A DNA stretch of 64,000 bases, from contig OY743184.1 of NCBI GenBank assembly GCA_963555705.1, positions 26,498,639 to 26,562,638 of the forward strand, written 5' to 3'. Positions 24,371 through 35,956 of the stretch are shown in pieces. Numbering within the stretch: position 1 is the stretch's first letter; each line of letters begins with the position of its first letter. The translations under genes and the position numbers were made by a program. Below the pieces are notes generated by a model. It was not told the origin of the DNA, ran no database searches, and saw nothing but the letters and a program-made list of their open reading frames with translations. The stretch is from Ligustrum vulgare (Eukaryota > Streptophyta > Magnoliopsida > Lamiales > Oleaceae).

Positions 24371-24549
24371 TAGGCATGAATCTACAGCATGATGAGCTGA
24401 CACGCTCACCCATGCTGGATCCGCCAGAAAAAAATTGTTAGATTTTTTGGAATCTTTTCGATTGCAACTCGAAAATAAAGTTATTCGAAAGATGTCTTCC
24501 CTAACTGAACGTCGGTCATAGCTGAACAAAATTCTTGAGTCCATCCCTG
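24371..24549. mobile_element. Small hAT-type MITE, 179 bp, TSD TTTACACA
   Basis: Starts TAGGCATGAATCTAC and ends TTGAGTCCATCCCTG, an imperfect inverted repeat. The 8-bp TSD TTTACACA is perfect (24363-24370, 24550-24557). Core ATTGCAACTCGAAAATAAAG recurs in its two relatives in this window. Confidence 0.82.
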
Positions 24550-24934
24550 TTTACACATGATCTTCAGAAATCAAAATCGTGAGTTCATTGAAAAGATAGA
24601 AAAACTACCATAGACAATCCATTAGAGGTGGCAAACTAGCCGAGCCAATCGTCGGTCATTGACTCGGCTCGTGAAAACACAAGCTAAGACGCGAGCCAAT
24701 CACTCACGTGAAACTATGCTCGGCTCATGGTTTCATGAGTGGCTCATGGCAATGAGCCAGGCTCGTGGCTCTTTGCCACAAGTCGGTGAGCTGGCTTGTC
24801 AAAAAAATAAATATAAAAAAAATTCCAAATGTGACTGTTGGGAAGTTGTGTGATCGTTGGCAACAGTCACAAAACTTTTATTTAGTCTATTGGGGTCCTC
24901 AACAGTCTAATTTTTTTTCTTTCTTCATTTTCTT

Positions 24935-24947
24935 CCTATAAATATCC
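24935..24947 (+). promoter_or_regulatory. Likely TATA box of the hAT transposase
   Basis: CCTATAAATATCC lies about 285 bp before the transposase ATG, after a pyrimidine-rich stretch. Position fits a core promoter; no other evidence. Confidence 0.45.
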
Positions 24948-25220
24948 TCTAATTCAACTTCATTTTATCACCGAATCTCTCAATTCTTCTACTCTCTGTA
25001 ATCTTTGTCCAAGCTCTCTACAATTATACAATTATATACTTCACTCTTTCAAATTTCATTACATAAATTTACAGTTCATTTCAATCTCTCAATTTTTCAT
25101 CATATCTCTCAATTCTAACCATTTATACAATTATACACATTTCATTTTCAATATTCTTATGACCTACACTACAATTATATACATTTCATTTTCTATTTCA
25201 AATTTTCAACGTACAAAAGA

Positions 25221-25472
25221 ATGGATCCCGGCCGAAGATTTGTTGAAGAATTGTTCGATGGTGACCTTGGAGTTCGGGGGCATGACTCAACACCACAATC
25301 TCACTCTCACTTCGACGATGAATTTTCCGGTCTCAACAACATACCAAATCCAGAAAATATTGAAGCAGACACAGGAAATCAACAAATCGATTTAAATGAT
25401 ATTGAAGAAGATGTTGATGTTCAAAAACCTGGAAAAGGTAAGAAGAAAGTTGCAAAGTGTTGTGATCACTTT
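25221..25472 (+). pseudogene. hAT transposase, N-terminal part up to the BED zinc finger
   Basis: Starts MDPGRRFVEEL at 25221. An acidic, disordered N-terminus leads to KGKKKVAKCCDHF, the start of a BED zinc finger (usual form: VWDHF). The frame is cut after ...GATCACTTT by the gypsy insertion, whose 5-bp target duplication ACTTT (25468-25472 and 36646-36650) restores the join exactly. Before that insertion the transposase read through this point. A Cys replaces the usual Trp before DHF, so the finger may already have been imperfect. Confidence 0.85.
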
Positions 25473-26154
25473 AATGACGGCAACGCCCAAAATTAAACTT
25501 TACACGTCATGCATAGGAGCCCACGTGGGACCCAATAGTTACCAGATGGACCCACCAACTTGCAAGTTATTGTGAGGCTGAGGCAGTATAGGGACCAAAC
25601 CACTTGCTGCCAAACTACTTGGTAATGTCATCCGAGGTATATGCCTAGAGACGGCGGCACAATTGGACAATTGTGTCAGTAAGATTGGACTTCGATGCAA
25701 GTTGTAACTTGATAGGAAAACACCTTTACTAGAGATGTGATGGTAGCCGTAACTCTACGGTAGGCTATAATGATTATGACCAATTAAATGGTTAATCTGA
25801 CCAGCGGCTAGGGCGAAACCACGTGTAAATTTGAACATGTGTCATGATCATAGGATATGATTCCAACTATAAATAAGACACATTAGGTTCCAAGAAAGAG
25901 GTTAGAAACTCAACAAATGAACTTGATATATAAAATCTCACTCCCTTTTCTCTATTTTACACACTTATATTTCCTACACCCAAATTATATTAACTTGAAA
26001 TTAGTACTGACTTAAGCATTGGAGAGCAAACAAGGGTCACCTCAGCCCCCTTTGCATACTGATTGTTTGTCCTAGTGCGCAGGGAGTCCACATGTTCAAG
26101 AGGGAGGAACTGGGAAGTGTTGATCTAAGGTCCTACTAGATTTTTTTGTCAACA
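25473..26154 (+). repeat. 5' LTR of the Tat element
   Basis: Matches 35957-36645 through most of its length (GGAGCCCACGT, TAGTTACCAGATGGA, CTCAGCCCCCTTTG). The first bases differ (AATGACGGCAACGCCC against TGTTACGACCACGCCC), so the start is fixed by the TSD. Ends TTGTCAACA. Confidence 0.85.
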
Positions 26155-26157
26155 TTT

Positions 26158-26175
26158 TGGCGCCCTTTGTGGGAA
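26158..26175 (+). other. Primer-binding site of the Tat element
   Basis: TGGCGCCCTTTGTGGGAA starts 3 nt after the LTR end. The TGGCGCC start is typical of this lineage. I do not assign the tRNA. Confidence 0.75.
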
Positions 26176-26229
26176 ATCACACCTTTAACCACGGAAAACC
26201 ACTTGGTAAAAAGCCATCAAGAACTTTGA

Positions 26230-26425
26230 AAAAGGCCAAGAACTTTGGAATATAAGTCCAGAAAATCCTGAAAAGGGGCTTTAAGCTTTGAAACATAAGT
26301 TTAACCACCTTGAAAAAGGTCTATAACTTTGAAACATAAGTTTACCTACCTTGTAAAAGGTCTATAACTTTGAAACATAACTTTACTCACCTTGAAAAAT
26401 GGTATATAACTTTGAAACAAAGGAT
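26230..26425 (+). repeat. 41-bp tandem repeats in the untranslated leader
   Basis: About four copies of a unit with CCTTGAAAAAGG and TATAACTTTGAAACATAAG; copies starting near 26311, 26352 and 26393 are each 41 bp apart. They lie between primer site and gag. Confidence 0.8.
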
Positions 26426-26446
26426 AATCATTTACTCATTGCAACA

Positions 26447-27640
26447 ATGAGTGAGAGTCATAATGATGCTAACCCTCAAAGGAGTCGAGAGGAACAGTAC
26501 GATGGTGGGGATACACATCAAGCAGACCAGTATGAGAACACCAACAAGGAGCTTGCACAACCTAATCCTCCTTATCGGCATCGAAATCGACGAATGTTGC
26601 AAGATATGATGTGCATGGCAACTCAAATGTTGGAGATGTAAAAGCAACAAATTGAGCAAACTACTGCCATGAATGCCTACATGGCAAGAGGATATGTGGG
26701 GAATGAACCAATGGCACCACCGTACTACTCGTAGCCACATTATTCACCCTCTAATGCGGGCACTGCATCGTAGTATTATAATGTACCACCAATGCATGCC
26801 GAGGTGGATTTTGTGCCTCGCAGCGAAGAGGACCCAGTGTATGCAGTACCGGAAGAGCACAACCATCAGCCTAAATACCATGAAGAAGCCACCCCCTCAA
26901 GCTCCGGCAGCATTTACAGCAAAAAAGGGGAATGTTCAGAGACAAGCGAGAAAGCAGGGCTGAACAAGCTCGACATCAGACACAAATGCCTAGGAATAGG
27001 CGTGAGCGAAGGGATGAAGAGGTCCTCTCTCGGGGTCACGTACCTAGAAATAGGTACGAGATGAGAATGGCAGAGCGGCACCCACCAACCCATGAGCTAG
27101 AAATAGATGGAAGAGAAGAGTCGCAGAGGCTCACTCTCAACCCCAAAGGGATCCGCCTAGCTATCAAAGGCCTAATTTCGGCTAGGCTTTATCACCTCGA
27201 GGGTGGAACCATGCCCAGCACCCCATGACCAATAACATGGTGCAGTGAACGTCGACCATGATGAAAGCAATGAGTTGTCGTCGTATGAATTAGATGATGA
27301 TGAGGAAATAAGCCCATTCACTGAAGGCATTCAGAGGTGTCTAGTACCCACCGATTTTGAAATGCCAGAGATAACAAAGTACTATGGGAGAGGTGACCCT
27401 GATGATCACCTACTGAACTACCATGCCAGTATGGAGATAGCCGAAGCTACTCTTGCACTAAAATGCAAAGCCTTCTCCTTAAGACTTGAGGGGAGTGCCA
27501 TACGGTGGTACAAAAAATTCCCTCCGGGCAGTATCCATGGTTGGAGAGGTATAAAAACAACATTTAAGAATGACTTTGTTTCCTCCACACGTACCATCGA
27601 TTTTTCGGACACGCTACAAAGGATTGCAGAGATATAAACA
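26447..27640 (+). pseudogene. Tat gag, decayed
   Basis: Starts MSESHNDANPQRSREEQ at 26447. A linker rich in Pro, Tyr and charged residues follows with several stops. The gag core is readable at 27245-27637: ITKYYGRGDPDDHLLNYHA, LKCKAFSLRLEGSAIRWYK, IKTTFKNDF. This is the retrotransposon gag fold of gypsy elements. A stop at 27635-27637 ends the frame; the C-terminal portion with a zinc knuckle is not recognisable. At least five stops or shifts. Confidence 0.85.
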
Positions 27641-27848
27641 TGTTGGCAGAATAGAAGGCCAATAAGAGAAGGGGAGGAAATAGTACCTCGAATAGAGGAA
27701 GGCTAAACAGGCCGAATGACCAAAGATTCAACCGAATTGAGCGAAGGGACAATAAGGTTACCCTCCCAGGGGAGGAACCAACAATCACTGTAGAGAGCAA
27801 GATCATGATAGAAATAAAGCTCCAGCGCTCGACAAGAAAGTCAGGGAA

Positions 27849-28702
27849 TTGCCCCATCCTCTGCATGATCTACCGATCCGTAAGATCGACAAAATATTTG
27901 GAGGGGCCCATCCAAGCGGGAGTACAAACAACTCCCAAAAGTGGTATATAAGGGAGGCCAAAGAGCCAGTTAATGTGAATTATCACATAAATTCACACCC
28001 CGTTGGGACCTCAAGGACAAATCCAATCACATTCACCCTGGACGATGCATTTCTCGCACAATGATGCGCTAGTGATTCATATGGTGGTAGCCGAAATGGA
28101 TTGTCCTGCATGCTGGTAGATGATAGTGACTCGATAAATATGATTTAAGGGGTAACCTATGATAAGATGGGAATTAGTATCCCACTTATTCCAGTCCCAA
28201 ACCCCATATACAGCTTTACCGGGGATAGTATCTTCCCCAGAGGGTCCATGATCTTTATAACTGAGGTGGGATAGGCACCTACCACTGCTAGGATACCAAT
28301 GGGATTCCTGATAGTAGATAAGACATCCTCCTGTAATGACTCAATTGGGAGACAGGACTTATCGAGTTGGGGACTGTCACTTACACGAAGTACATTTGCA
28401 TGAAGTTCTCAATTGAAAATGGGATAGCTACTATTAGGGGGAGCCAGACCGAATCACGATCATGCTATACAAATGATATTCGAAAGTTCCAAGATCGAAC
28501 TATCAACATTATTAGCGATATAGAGATGGCTGAGGCGATCTCACACCCTGAAAAATTGGGCACCGAACCTAATATAGATGGAGATGTCACAATGACGGAA
28601 GAAGATGATCTGGGGAATTTAGACCCCAGGATGACTAGTGCAAACTGTTGCATCGCTCCGGCTGAAAAGCTAGAATGCTTCTCTGTCGATCATCAAACCT
28701 GA
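27849..28702 (+). pseudogene. Tat protease region, decayed
   Basis: NPITFTLDDA precedes a retropepsin remnant CMLVDDSDSINMI near 28105, where the active site should read D-T-G-S-S; here it is D-D-S-D-S. VPNPIYSFTGDSIFPRGSM follows in another frame. The segment at 28367-28702 (FSIENGIATIRGSQTESRSCY) is the connecting region before RT. Stops and shifts throughout; not functional. Confidence 0.8.
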
Positions 28703-28739
28703 TGAAGGAATTCCAGATTGGGCAGAACTCAATGGTTGA

Positions 28740-29696
28740 ATTCAAGGGGCAGCTAAAAAGCTTCCTTCTCTAGAATCTCGACGTGTTCGCATGGAAACAA
28801 GACAACATGGTAGGAAAAGACCCCAAGGTAACTTGCCACAGACTCCAACTTGACCCAAGTCACCCCGGACATAGGCAGAAGATGAGACCTATGAGTCCAA
28901 AAAAATATGAAGCTTTGAAGGAGGAGGTGTTAAAGCTGTTGAAAAATACTTCATCAGGGAATCTCCTTATCCAAAGTGGTGTCCAAGCCTATACTTGTCC
29001 CCAAAGAAAATGGGAAGCTACGGGTATGCATCGATTTCTCGAACCGGAACCAAGCATGTCCAAAAGACAACTTTCCCTTACCCCGGATCTACCAACTAGT
29101 TGACTCCACGACGGGGCATGAAATGTTGAGCTTTATGGACGCATACTCCGGATATAATCAGATACCCATCCAAAAATCCGAAGAAGAGCACACCTCCTTT
29201 ATAACAGACAGGGGACTCTACTGTTATAGGGATATGCCCTTCAGGTTGAAAAACGCAGGAGCTACTTACCAAAGGTTGGTTAACCAGATGTTTTCGAAGC
29301 AACTCGGAAACACCATGGAAGTGTATGAAGCATGGTCTCTTCCAAGAATGTCCACCATTTGTCGGAGACCTTTGATACACTAAGGAAGTACCGGATGAAA
29401 CTCAACCCCATAAAATGTGCCTTCGGAGTAGCATCAGGTAAGTTTCTTGGTTTTATGGTGAACAGTAGGGGAATCGAAACCAATCAAGATAAAATCAAAG
29501 CTTTGCTTGACATGTGCTCTCCTCGAAGCCCCAAAGAAGTGCGAAGCTTAACTGGAAGAGTCATAGCATTGAGCAGATTCATATCCAAATCTACTATAAG
29601 TGCTTGCCTTTCGTTAAGGTATTGAAAGGAGGAAGAAGATTTCAATGGATGCAGGAATGCGAACGAGCCTTTACAGGGTTGAAGGAGTTTTTTTGA
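28740..29696 (+). pseudogene. Tat reverse transcriptase, catalytic YVDD deleted
   Basis: Two overlapping frames join FAWKQDNMVGKDP, PMSPKKYEALKEEVLKLLK, KENGKLRVCIDFSNRNQACP, SFMDAYSGYNQIPI, FITDRGLYCYRDMPF and LKNAGATYQRLVNQMF. After NTMEVY the expected VDD-MLVKS is replaced by a short out-of-frame segment; the next recognisable part is NVHHLSETFDTLRKYRMKLNP in another frame. So the metal-binding motif is lost by a small deletion. The thumb region KFLGFMVNSRGIE remains. Confidence 0.9.
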
Positions 29697-30511
29697 CAGG
29701 CCCCTCTACTATCCAAGCCCAAGGTCGAGCAGCTTGTGTTCCTATATTTGGCCGTCTCCAAAGAGGCTGTTAGCTCTGTCCTAGTTAGAGACAAAAATGG
29801 GAATCAAATTCCAGTGTACTATGTGAGCAAAGCATTGCTAGACTCTGAAACACGCTACCCTGACATGGAGAAGCTCGCCTTAGCTCTTATCACAGTGGCT
29901 CGTAAGCTCCGCTCCTATTTTCAATCATATTCCATCCGAATGCTTACAAATTTCCCCACGAAACAAGTGCTGCAGAAACTAGACGTATCCGAAAGGTTAA
30001 TGAAGTGGGCCATAAACGACCTGCAATATGTGCTTCGGACAGCAGTGAAGGGCTAGGCATTGGCAGATTTCATAGATGAGTTTACGCACCCACTGGAGTT
30101 GGAGATGATTGAAAATACAAGAGATACTCACAAATGTGGGCTATACATTGATGGATTTTCTACCAAAAGAAGGGCTGGTGTCGGTATAATAGTAATGAGA
30201 CTAGAAGGGTACAAACTGCATAGCGCAGTCTGCTTCGATTTTAGAGCTTTAAATAATGTGGCAGAATATGAAACCCTTTTAGTAGGAGTAAGGCTAGCAA
30301 TAGCTTTAAAGATCACATCATTGATAGTGAATAGTGATTCCCAACTCATTGTGAGCCAAGTCAATGGCCAGTTCGTCACCAAGGAGGCCGCAATGATCAC
30401 ATACTTGAAGAAAGTAAAAGATCTAGTAGCTCATTTTGAGAAATTTGAGTTGGTCCATATTCCTAAATTTGAAAATTTGAATGCATATGCTTTATCCAAA
30501 TTGGCAACTAG
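29697..30511 (+). pseudogene. Tat RNase H plus second, archaeal-type RNase H
   Basis: First domain: LYLAVSKEAVSSVLVRD, QIPVYYVSKALLDSETRYP and LALALITVARKLRSYF (29736-30000). After one stop (30054-30056) the second RNase H begins: LYIDGFSTKRRAGVGIIV, NNVAEYETLLVGVRLA and SDSQLIVSQVNGQF, with Asp, Glu and Asp catalytic positions present. This duplicated RNase H is diagnostic for Tat elements. The frame continues through 30851 without a break. Confidence 0.88.
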
Positions 30512-31765
30512 CAAAGAAGCCGAACTCCTCAACATGGTGCCCATTGAACATCTACCGGTCTCCTCTATTGATCCAGGGGAAGAAATATGTTCAATAGAAG
30601 AGGAAAGACCCATTATTGCTTACTTAAAGTATCAAACTCTACCAGTTGATCTGGACGAGGCTCAAAAATTACAAAGGTATGCAGCTACTTTTGTCCTCAT
30701 CAATGGGTTGCTCTATAAACGAAGTTACACTGAGCCTTTGTTACAATGCGTTTGTCCACCAGAAGGAAGGTACATAATGATGGAGATTCATGAGGGCATT
30801 TGTGGCAATCATGCCAAGGCATTATCCTTAGCTCAGAAAGCTCTGAAATAGGGGTACTTTTGGCCCACAATGTGGAAGGACATGTGTGACTTCGTCAGAA
30901 AGTACGATAAGTGTCAGAGGCATGCATCCATACCACACCGGCCACACCAAGAATTGAGAGTAGTGACCAACCTTTGGCCCTTTACAAAATGGGGAGTCGA
31001 TTGCTTCCAATTGTTGCGATTGACTACTTCACCAAATGGGTCTAGGGTAGAACCCTTGAAGAAAATTACTGAAGCAAACACTTCCAAATTTCTTTGGAAA
31101 AATATTATTTACAGGTTTGGGGTTCTACATTCGTTGGTGACAGTCAATGCAAAGCAGTTCAAAAACAGAAAAGTTGATGAGATGTGCGATGATTTGGGAA
31201 TTTGCAAATTATTCTCATCGCTGCACCATCCGCAAGAAAATGGGAAGGTCAAGGCAGTTAATAAAACCATCAAAAACACCTTGAAAAGGAAACTAGAATC
31301 AAAGAAGGGTGCTTGGGTAGATGAACTTCCCCAAGTCTTATGCCCACTTCAGACTACCTCTCACACATCGACTAGTGAGACCCCCTTCTCGATGGCTTAT
31401 GGATCCGAGGAAGTGTGCCCAGTGGAAATCAGAGTTCCCTCCCCTCGCCAAATTCACTATGACGAAGCCACAAATGAAGAAGCTCAAAGGGCAGATCCAG
31501 ATTTCCTCTTAGAAAGAAGAAATTACTCACAGGTTGTGTTGGCCCGCTACAGGAAAAGATGGCCCACTACTACAACAAGAAGGTAAAGAAATGGTTCTTC
31601 AGAATTGGGGATTTGGTCCTCAAAAAGGTCCTTCCCTCAACCCATGAACCGGGAGTAGGGACTCTAGGCCCTAATTGGGAGGGGCCTTATAAAGTTACTG
31701 CCGAGGTAATACCAGGGACTTACAAGATAGAAGACGTGTCTAGAGTACCCTTGCCTAATCCCTAG
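30512..31765 (+). pseudogene. Tat integrase, decayed
   Basis: HHCC zinc-binding region: IHEGICGNHAKALSLAQKAL, a stop (30849-30851), then YFWPTMWKDMCDFVRKYDKCQR. Core: WGVDCF retains the first Asp, but the second (normally in a TDNG motif) reads VTVNAKQF; HHPQENGKVKAVNKTI keeps the Glu region. The C-terminal GPY/F motif is present near 31670 (LGPNWEGPYKV). One shift at about 31555. No chromodomain is seen. Confidence 0.88.
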
Positions 31766-32399
31766 AACACTGACCACCTTTGTCGTTATTTTCAGTAAAG
31801 AAAGTTTCCCCTGGTTTGTGATATCTGCATCTGACTCTATGGAAATTATATAATAAAGAGCTTCCTTGTAAAAGTTCGCACCAAGCAAACTTACTAGAAT
31901 TGCCAGTTTAAACCAAAACAAATAGCTAAGGCATCTCAATGAAAAGGCTAATGTATTTGCCTCATCTAAATTATATATTTTCTTATGCCAAGCAACTAAC
32001 AATGAAATTATCAGATTATTTTGTTTAAAGTTTTTACACAAGGAACTCCCGTGAACCCGCGGGGTACTTAGGGCGCCTCGGTCGAATATGATAAGTTCCT
32101 TCTTTAGTTAAAGGAAGTGCTACGATTAATTTATGATTGAAATCTCTTTGAAAGAAAGTAAGAACGAACTCTTCGCATTACGCTTCCCGCAGTCAAAAGA
32201 GCCATGTTGATAAAATAAAACACACTTGGGACTATTGTGTAGCGAAGTTCAAACACTTATCGATCAGACCTAGCCAATGAACATGAATGCCTTAAACTGC
32301 CTTGGTCTGAGGGACTATCATACGAATCATACAAACAACAAAAACAAAATTAAAATTCCACATGTCATAAAAAAGTTATTACAAAATAGTTAGAAATCA

Positions 32400-35300
32400 A
32401 GGGAGAGGAGGAAGATCTCTGATTGAGCCATCTCCAGTAAAGTCTTGGGCTGAGTCGGCAGGGTCAGCATTAGGATTGCTCTCTTAAGCATCCCGTGGCT
32501 CCGGATAAAGAGCTTCTATATTGGATAGGTCGAGGTTGGGGAAAGCTTCCTTCATATCCCCTAAAGCCATTCTAGCTCAAATGTTTCCAAAAACCCTCTA
32601 CATGGCCCTAACTGCGATAGTCCGCTTCAGGGCCTCCTTAACCCGGGACTCTAAATGTCATTCTAAAGATGCGTAGTCCTCTTCAAACTTTTTCCTAGTC
32701 TCCACCTCTCTCTCCAATCTACCGATGACCTCTGTCACTTTGGCAGCTAGTTTGCTCTTTGTGGTGTTGGCTTCAGTTAGAGCTTCAGCAGTTATAGACT
32801 ACGCCCTGTTAGAATTATCAAGCTTTTTGCATAAGCTCGCCACATCAGCTTCAGAGGTACGGAGATTATGCCTTAACTTCTCATTGTCCTCTTGAAGGCA
32901 CTTGGAAAGAGCTCTTTCATCCGAGGAGGATTTGCGAGCTATGGATAGCTGATGCTTAAGAACATTTATCTCCTTCAGCATATTGTCGGCATGACGAAAC
33001 GTAGTCTCAGCATTCTTTTTTTCATGTTGCGCCTCCAAAATGGAGGATTCCACCTTGTCAATCAGAGTCAAGGCCCTAATGTTCATGGCTTTGGCAGCAA
33101 AGCAGTTTCCAGGCAGGAGGGACGCTAGAGGAAAAGATAGACCAGTCTTCAGTCCAAAACTGCTCCATAGCCAAGGAAGCTTTAGCAGGCAGAGACCTGG
33201 GAGAGTCGAACAAGCTGGGATCAAAGGTAAAATCCTTGGGAAGGACACTGGTTTTAATCTGCTGTACTACCCCAACCATGTCCTGAGTCACATCATAACC
33301 CACCCCTGGAATTGACAAAAAAGGCTCGCCTTCTTGCTCTTGCACTTCTGATGGTGGGGGTAGAGCAGCAGAACTGCGATCCTTACCCTTTTTTAGCCTC
33401 TTCAAAGGGGGAGGATCATCTTTAGAGACTGATTTAGAAATATAGTCGAAAATGGTATCCTTAATAAGGCCTTTTTTGGACCCCTTTTCTCCTTTGGCCC
33501 CGCCTCGTCAGACTTTTTCCCCTTTCCTATATCATGGACCTTCTTAGGGTCGACCCCTTCCCCAGAGTCTGGCTATTGTGGCCCAATTGGAAATAAGGTG
33601 GGAGGTGGTAAGAGCGCCAAAAGAGAACCCTCAAGTCAAGCAATGGATGCCTCGGATACCATCTTAACTGCTTCCACTTTAAGATTGGCGAGCACAGGCC
33701 TCTGCTTCCTTTCCACCACACTCCCTTGGCGGAGAGCAGAAGGGATTTTCTTTGACATTAGCCCCTTTAGGGAAATTTCATGGAAGTCTTTGGAATCTGA
33801 CAAAGGGGAGAGGAAGGTTAGTCCCAGGAAGCCAAACCTAAAGTAAAAGTCAAGGCAAAGAATCCAACTTACTCATAGCTCTCATAAGACCGTGCTTTAC
33901 GGAGAGCTTGTTCTGTTGGATGTCATGTTGGAAAGTGCCTCAGAAAGTAAAAAACTTCTTCATTGCTGGTAAATCTTCGTCAGAGAGCAGGGAAGTGAAG
34001 ATTTCCCTAAAATAGGAGGTAAAATGAAAATATGCGTTAGAGATAATGGACAAATATTATAAGCTATGCACTCACATCTGCAAATGGAAACAAAATAAAA
34101 GTCACGTAGAGAGGAAAGAGTTCAGGGAATGGTGATCTCAGGAGTAGGATCCATGGGTGAGCTCTTCCAACCCGCAGTGACTTAAAACCATTAGTTTCTC
34201 CAATATTTTATAGAAGTTGGGTGCTCAGTGATGATGGGGGGTGAGTACCTCTGGGATATAGATAGTACCAGTCCTTCACCTCTGATCTCACATCCTTATC
34301 CCTCCTAACAGATTTCTTTAAAATATACAAAGTGTGGATTATGTGTAGGGAGATGAGGTAGTCTAGATTGACTTCTTGCCACACTAACCAAGTACCCTCT
34401 GCTTGCGTCCAAAAGTTCGGAGCTAGGTGATAAGGACATAAGTTGTAGCTCCGAAGTAGGGCTCTGAAGAAAGGGTGTAAGGGGAGCCTCATCCCACACA
34501 CTAAGGCATCGTAACATATAGCCACTTGGCCTAGTGGTAGGCTGCAGGGTCGGCAAGATGGTGTGGGGTGCATTGGTCGAATGTCCTCCGGTAGTCTAAA
34601 TTTCGAAGGATCACCTACCAAATCGATCCCACGAATCTCATAATCAACTTCGTTCCTTTCCCATGATTCCGGGTTAGGTTCAGGGTCTACATGGTATCCC
34701 GACAACCTATTTACATAGTCAACCTATCCTTCGACTTGGGAGATTTCCTCCTCGGACAATCCAAGCTCCTCTCTATGTGCCCTAAACAGAGCCCTCACAG
34801 CCAAAACCAGAATCTTGTGGCTCAAATGAGGAGCTTCATGTCTCTTCTCTTTTCCGATCTCTATCACACTTACTTCAAAGTTCTCACAATGAAGCCTCCT
34901 CTTCAACGAAAAAATGAGCCATGTAGGGTTGGTTCTTTTCTTCTTCACTGTCAGAATCATCCAAATAGATTATACAACTGCATTTCCTATTCCTCCGCCT
35001 AACTCGCTCCTTGATAAAGCGGGAACTAAATACTGATTGAGACAGAGGGCAATAGCCTCTTATAGGAACCGCCATTACCACCAACTCTTGTGAACCCGTC
35101 CCCTCTACTCTTTCCATTTCTCCCAATTTCCAAACTTCCCCAAAAAGAAAAATGCGAGAAGAAAAAAGATATCTCAAACAAGCACTCACTAATTCAAAGC
35201 TACAATTAACAAGCATGCAAAGAAGGAAAAATTACCCGAGACAAGAGGTGATGAGAATCGGCGACCCTGAATTCAAAAGAAGGCAGCAACTTGGCGGAAA

Positions 35301-35405
35301 ACCTAGATGAAGAGATTCTCAAATAACGCATATAATATTCTCGGTGAAAGAAATTAGAAAGCCAACTTTCACGAGCTGACTTTGGGAAGATTTTTGGAGA
35401 TGTAA
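32400..35405 (-). pseudogene. Antisense gene in the Tat 3' region: plant-transposon-type protein with a long coiled coil
   Basis: Read on the minus strand: a leader and start MERVEGTGSQELV near 35117, an acidic stretch (LDDSDSEEEK), a region ending LSEEEISQVEG, then DYEIRGIDLVGDPSKFRLPEDI, ALVCGMRLPLHPFFRALL and LAPNFWTQAEGTW (34208-34705). The last set resembles the 'putative gypsy-type transposon' domain (PF04195-like) found antisense in some gypsy elements. Further down is a heptad-rich part (32799-33248: EAQHEKKNAETTFRHADNML, KSSSDERALSKCLQEDNEKL) and a C-terminal tail with AFPNLDLSN near 32530. Frames are broken by shifts, stops and possible introns. Function unknown; regulation by its own promoter is likely. 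Confidence 0.65.
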
Positions 35406-35433
35406 GAAAGGAGAAATGGTGAAGGGAAGAAAG

Positions 35434-35446
35434 CTTTATAGATAGG
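35434..35446 (-). promoter_or_regulatory. Likely TATA box of the antisense gene
   Basis: On the minus strand CCTATCTATAAAG is followed by a pyrimidine-rich leader (CTTTCTTCCCTTCACC). It lies about 320 nt before the candidate ATG. Confidence 0.5.
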
Positions 35447-35956
35447 CCCCCTTCATCTTGAAACTGAAAAGCTAATTCGACGGTACACATGTCCTAAAAT
35501 GGGAGTAAGGTTAAGCACCAAAGGTTTGAAATTCAGAAACAAAGGAATCTTCCTACTAATAAGGTGTATCTTACGCGTGGTATGGCGCATTCGCTTAAAA
35601 CATTCCTTGGAAATCAAAGCCAACTATTTTCTTGCCGTAAATGCGCCTCCCATAAAAGCATGCTAACATTTTGCAACGACTGAATTATAAAGGGAACAAG
35701 TCCAAAGGTCCAACTGTCACCTGTAAGAAATATAGTCAGCAGATAGAAAATCCTAAAATTCTGGAACGTTGCAACTGAACCAGCGCTGGGGTTGCCTCGG
35801 GTGCAAGAACAGGACCACTCCGGATGTGTTAGACTTTGCGCCACTCCATGAGAAAAACCATTATCTATCTTTATAACCTCACATTTAGTTCAGTTCAGCT
35901 CGCCTGTATCAAGTTCGGTACGCCCATAAATGACCCCATCAAACTTGAGGGACTAG

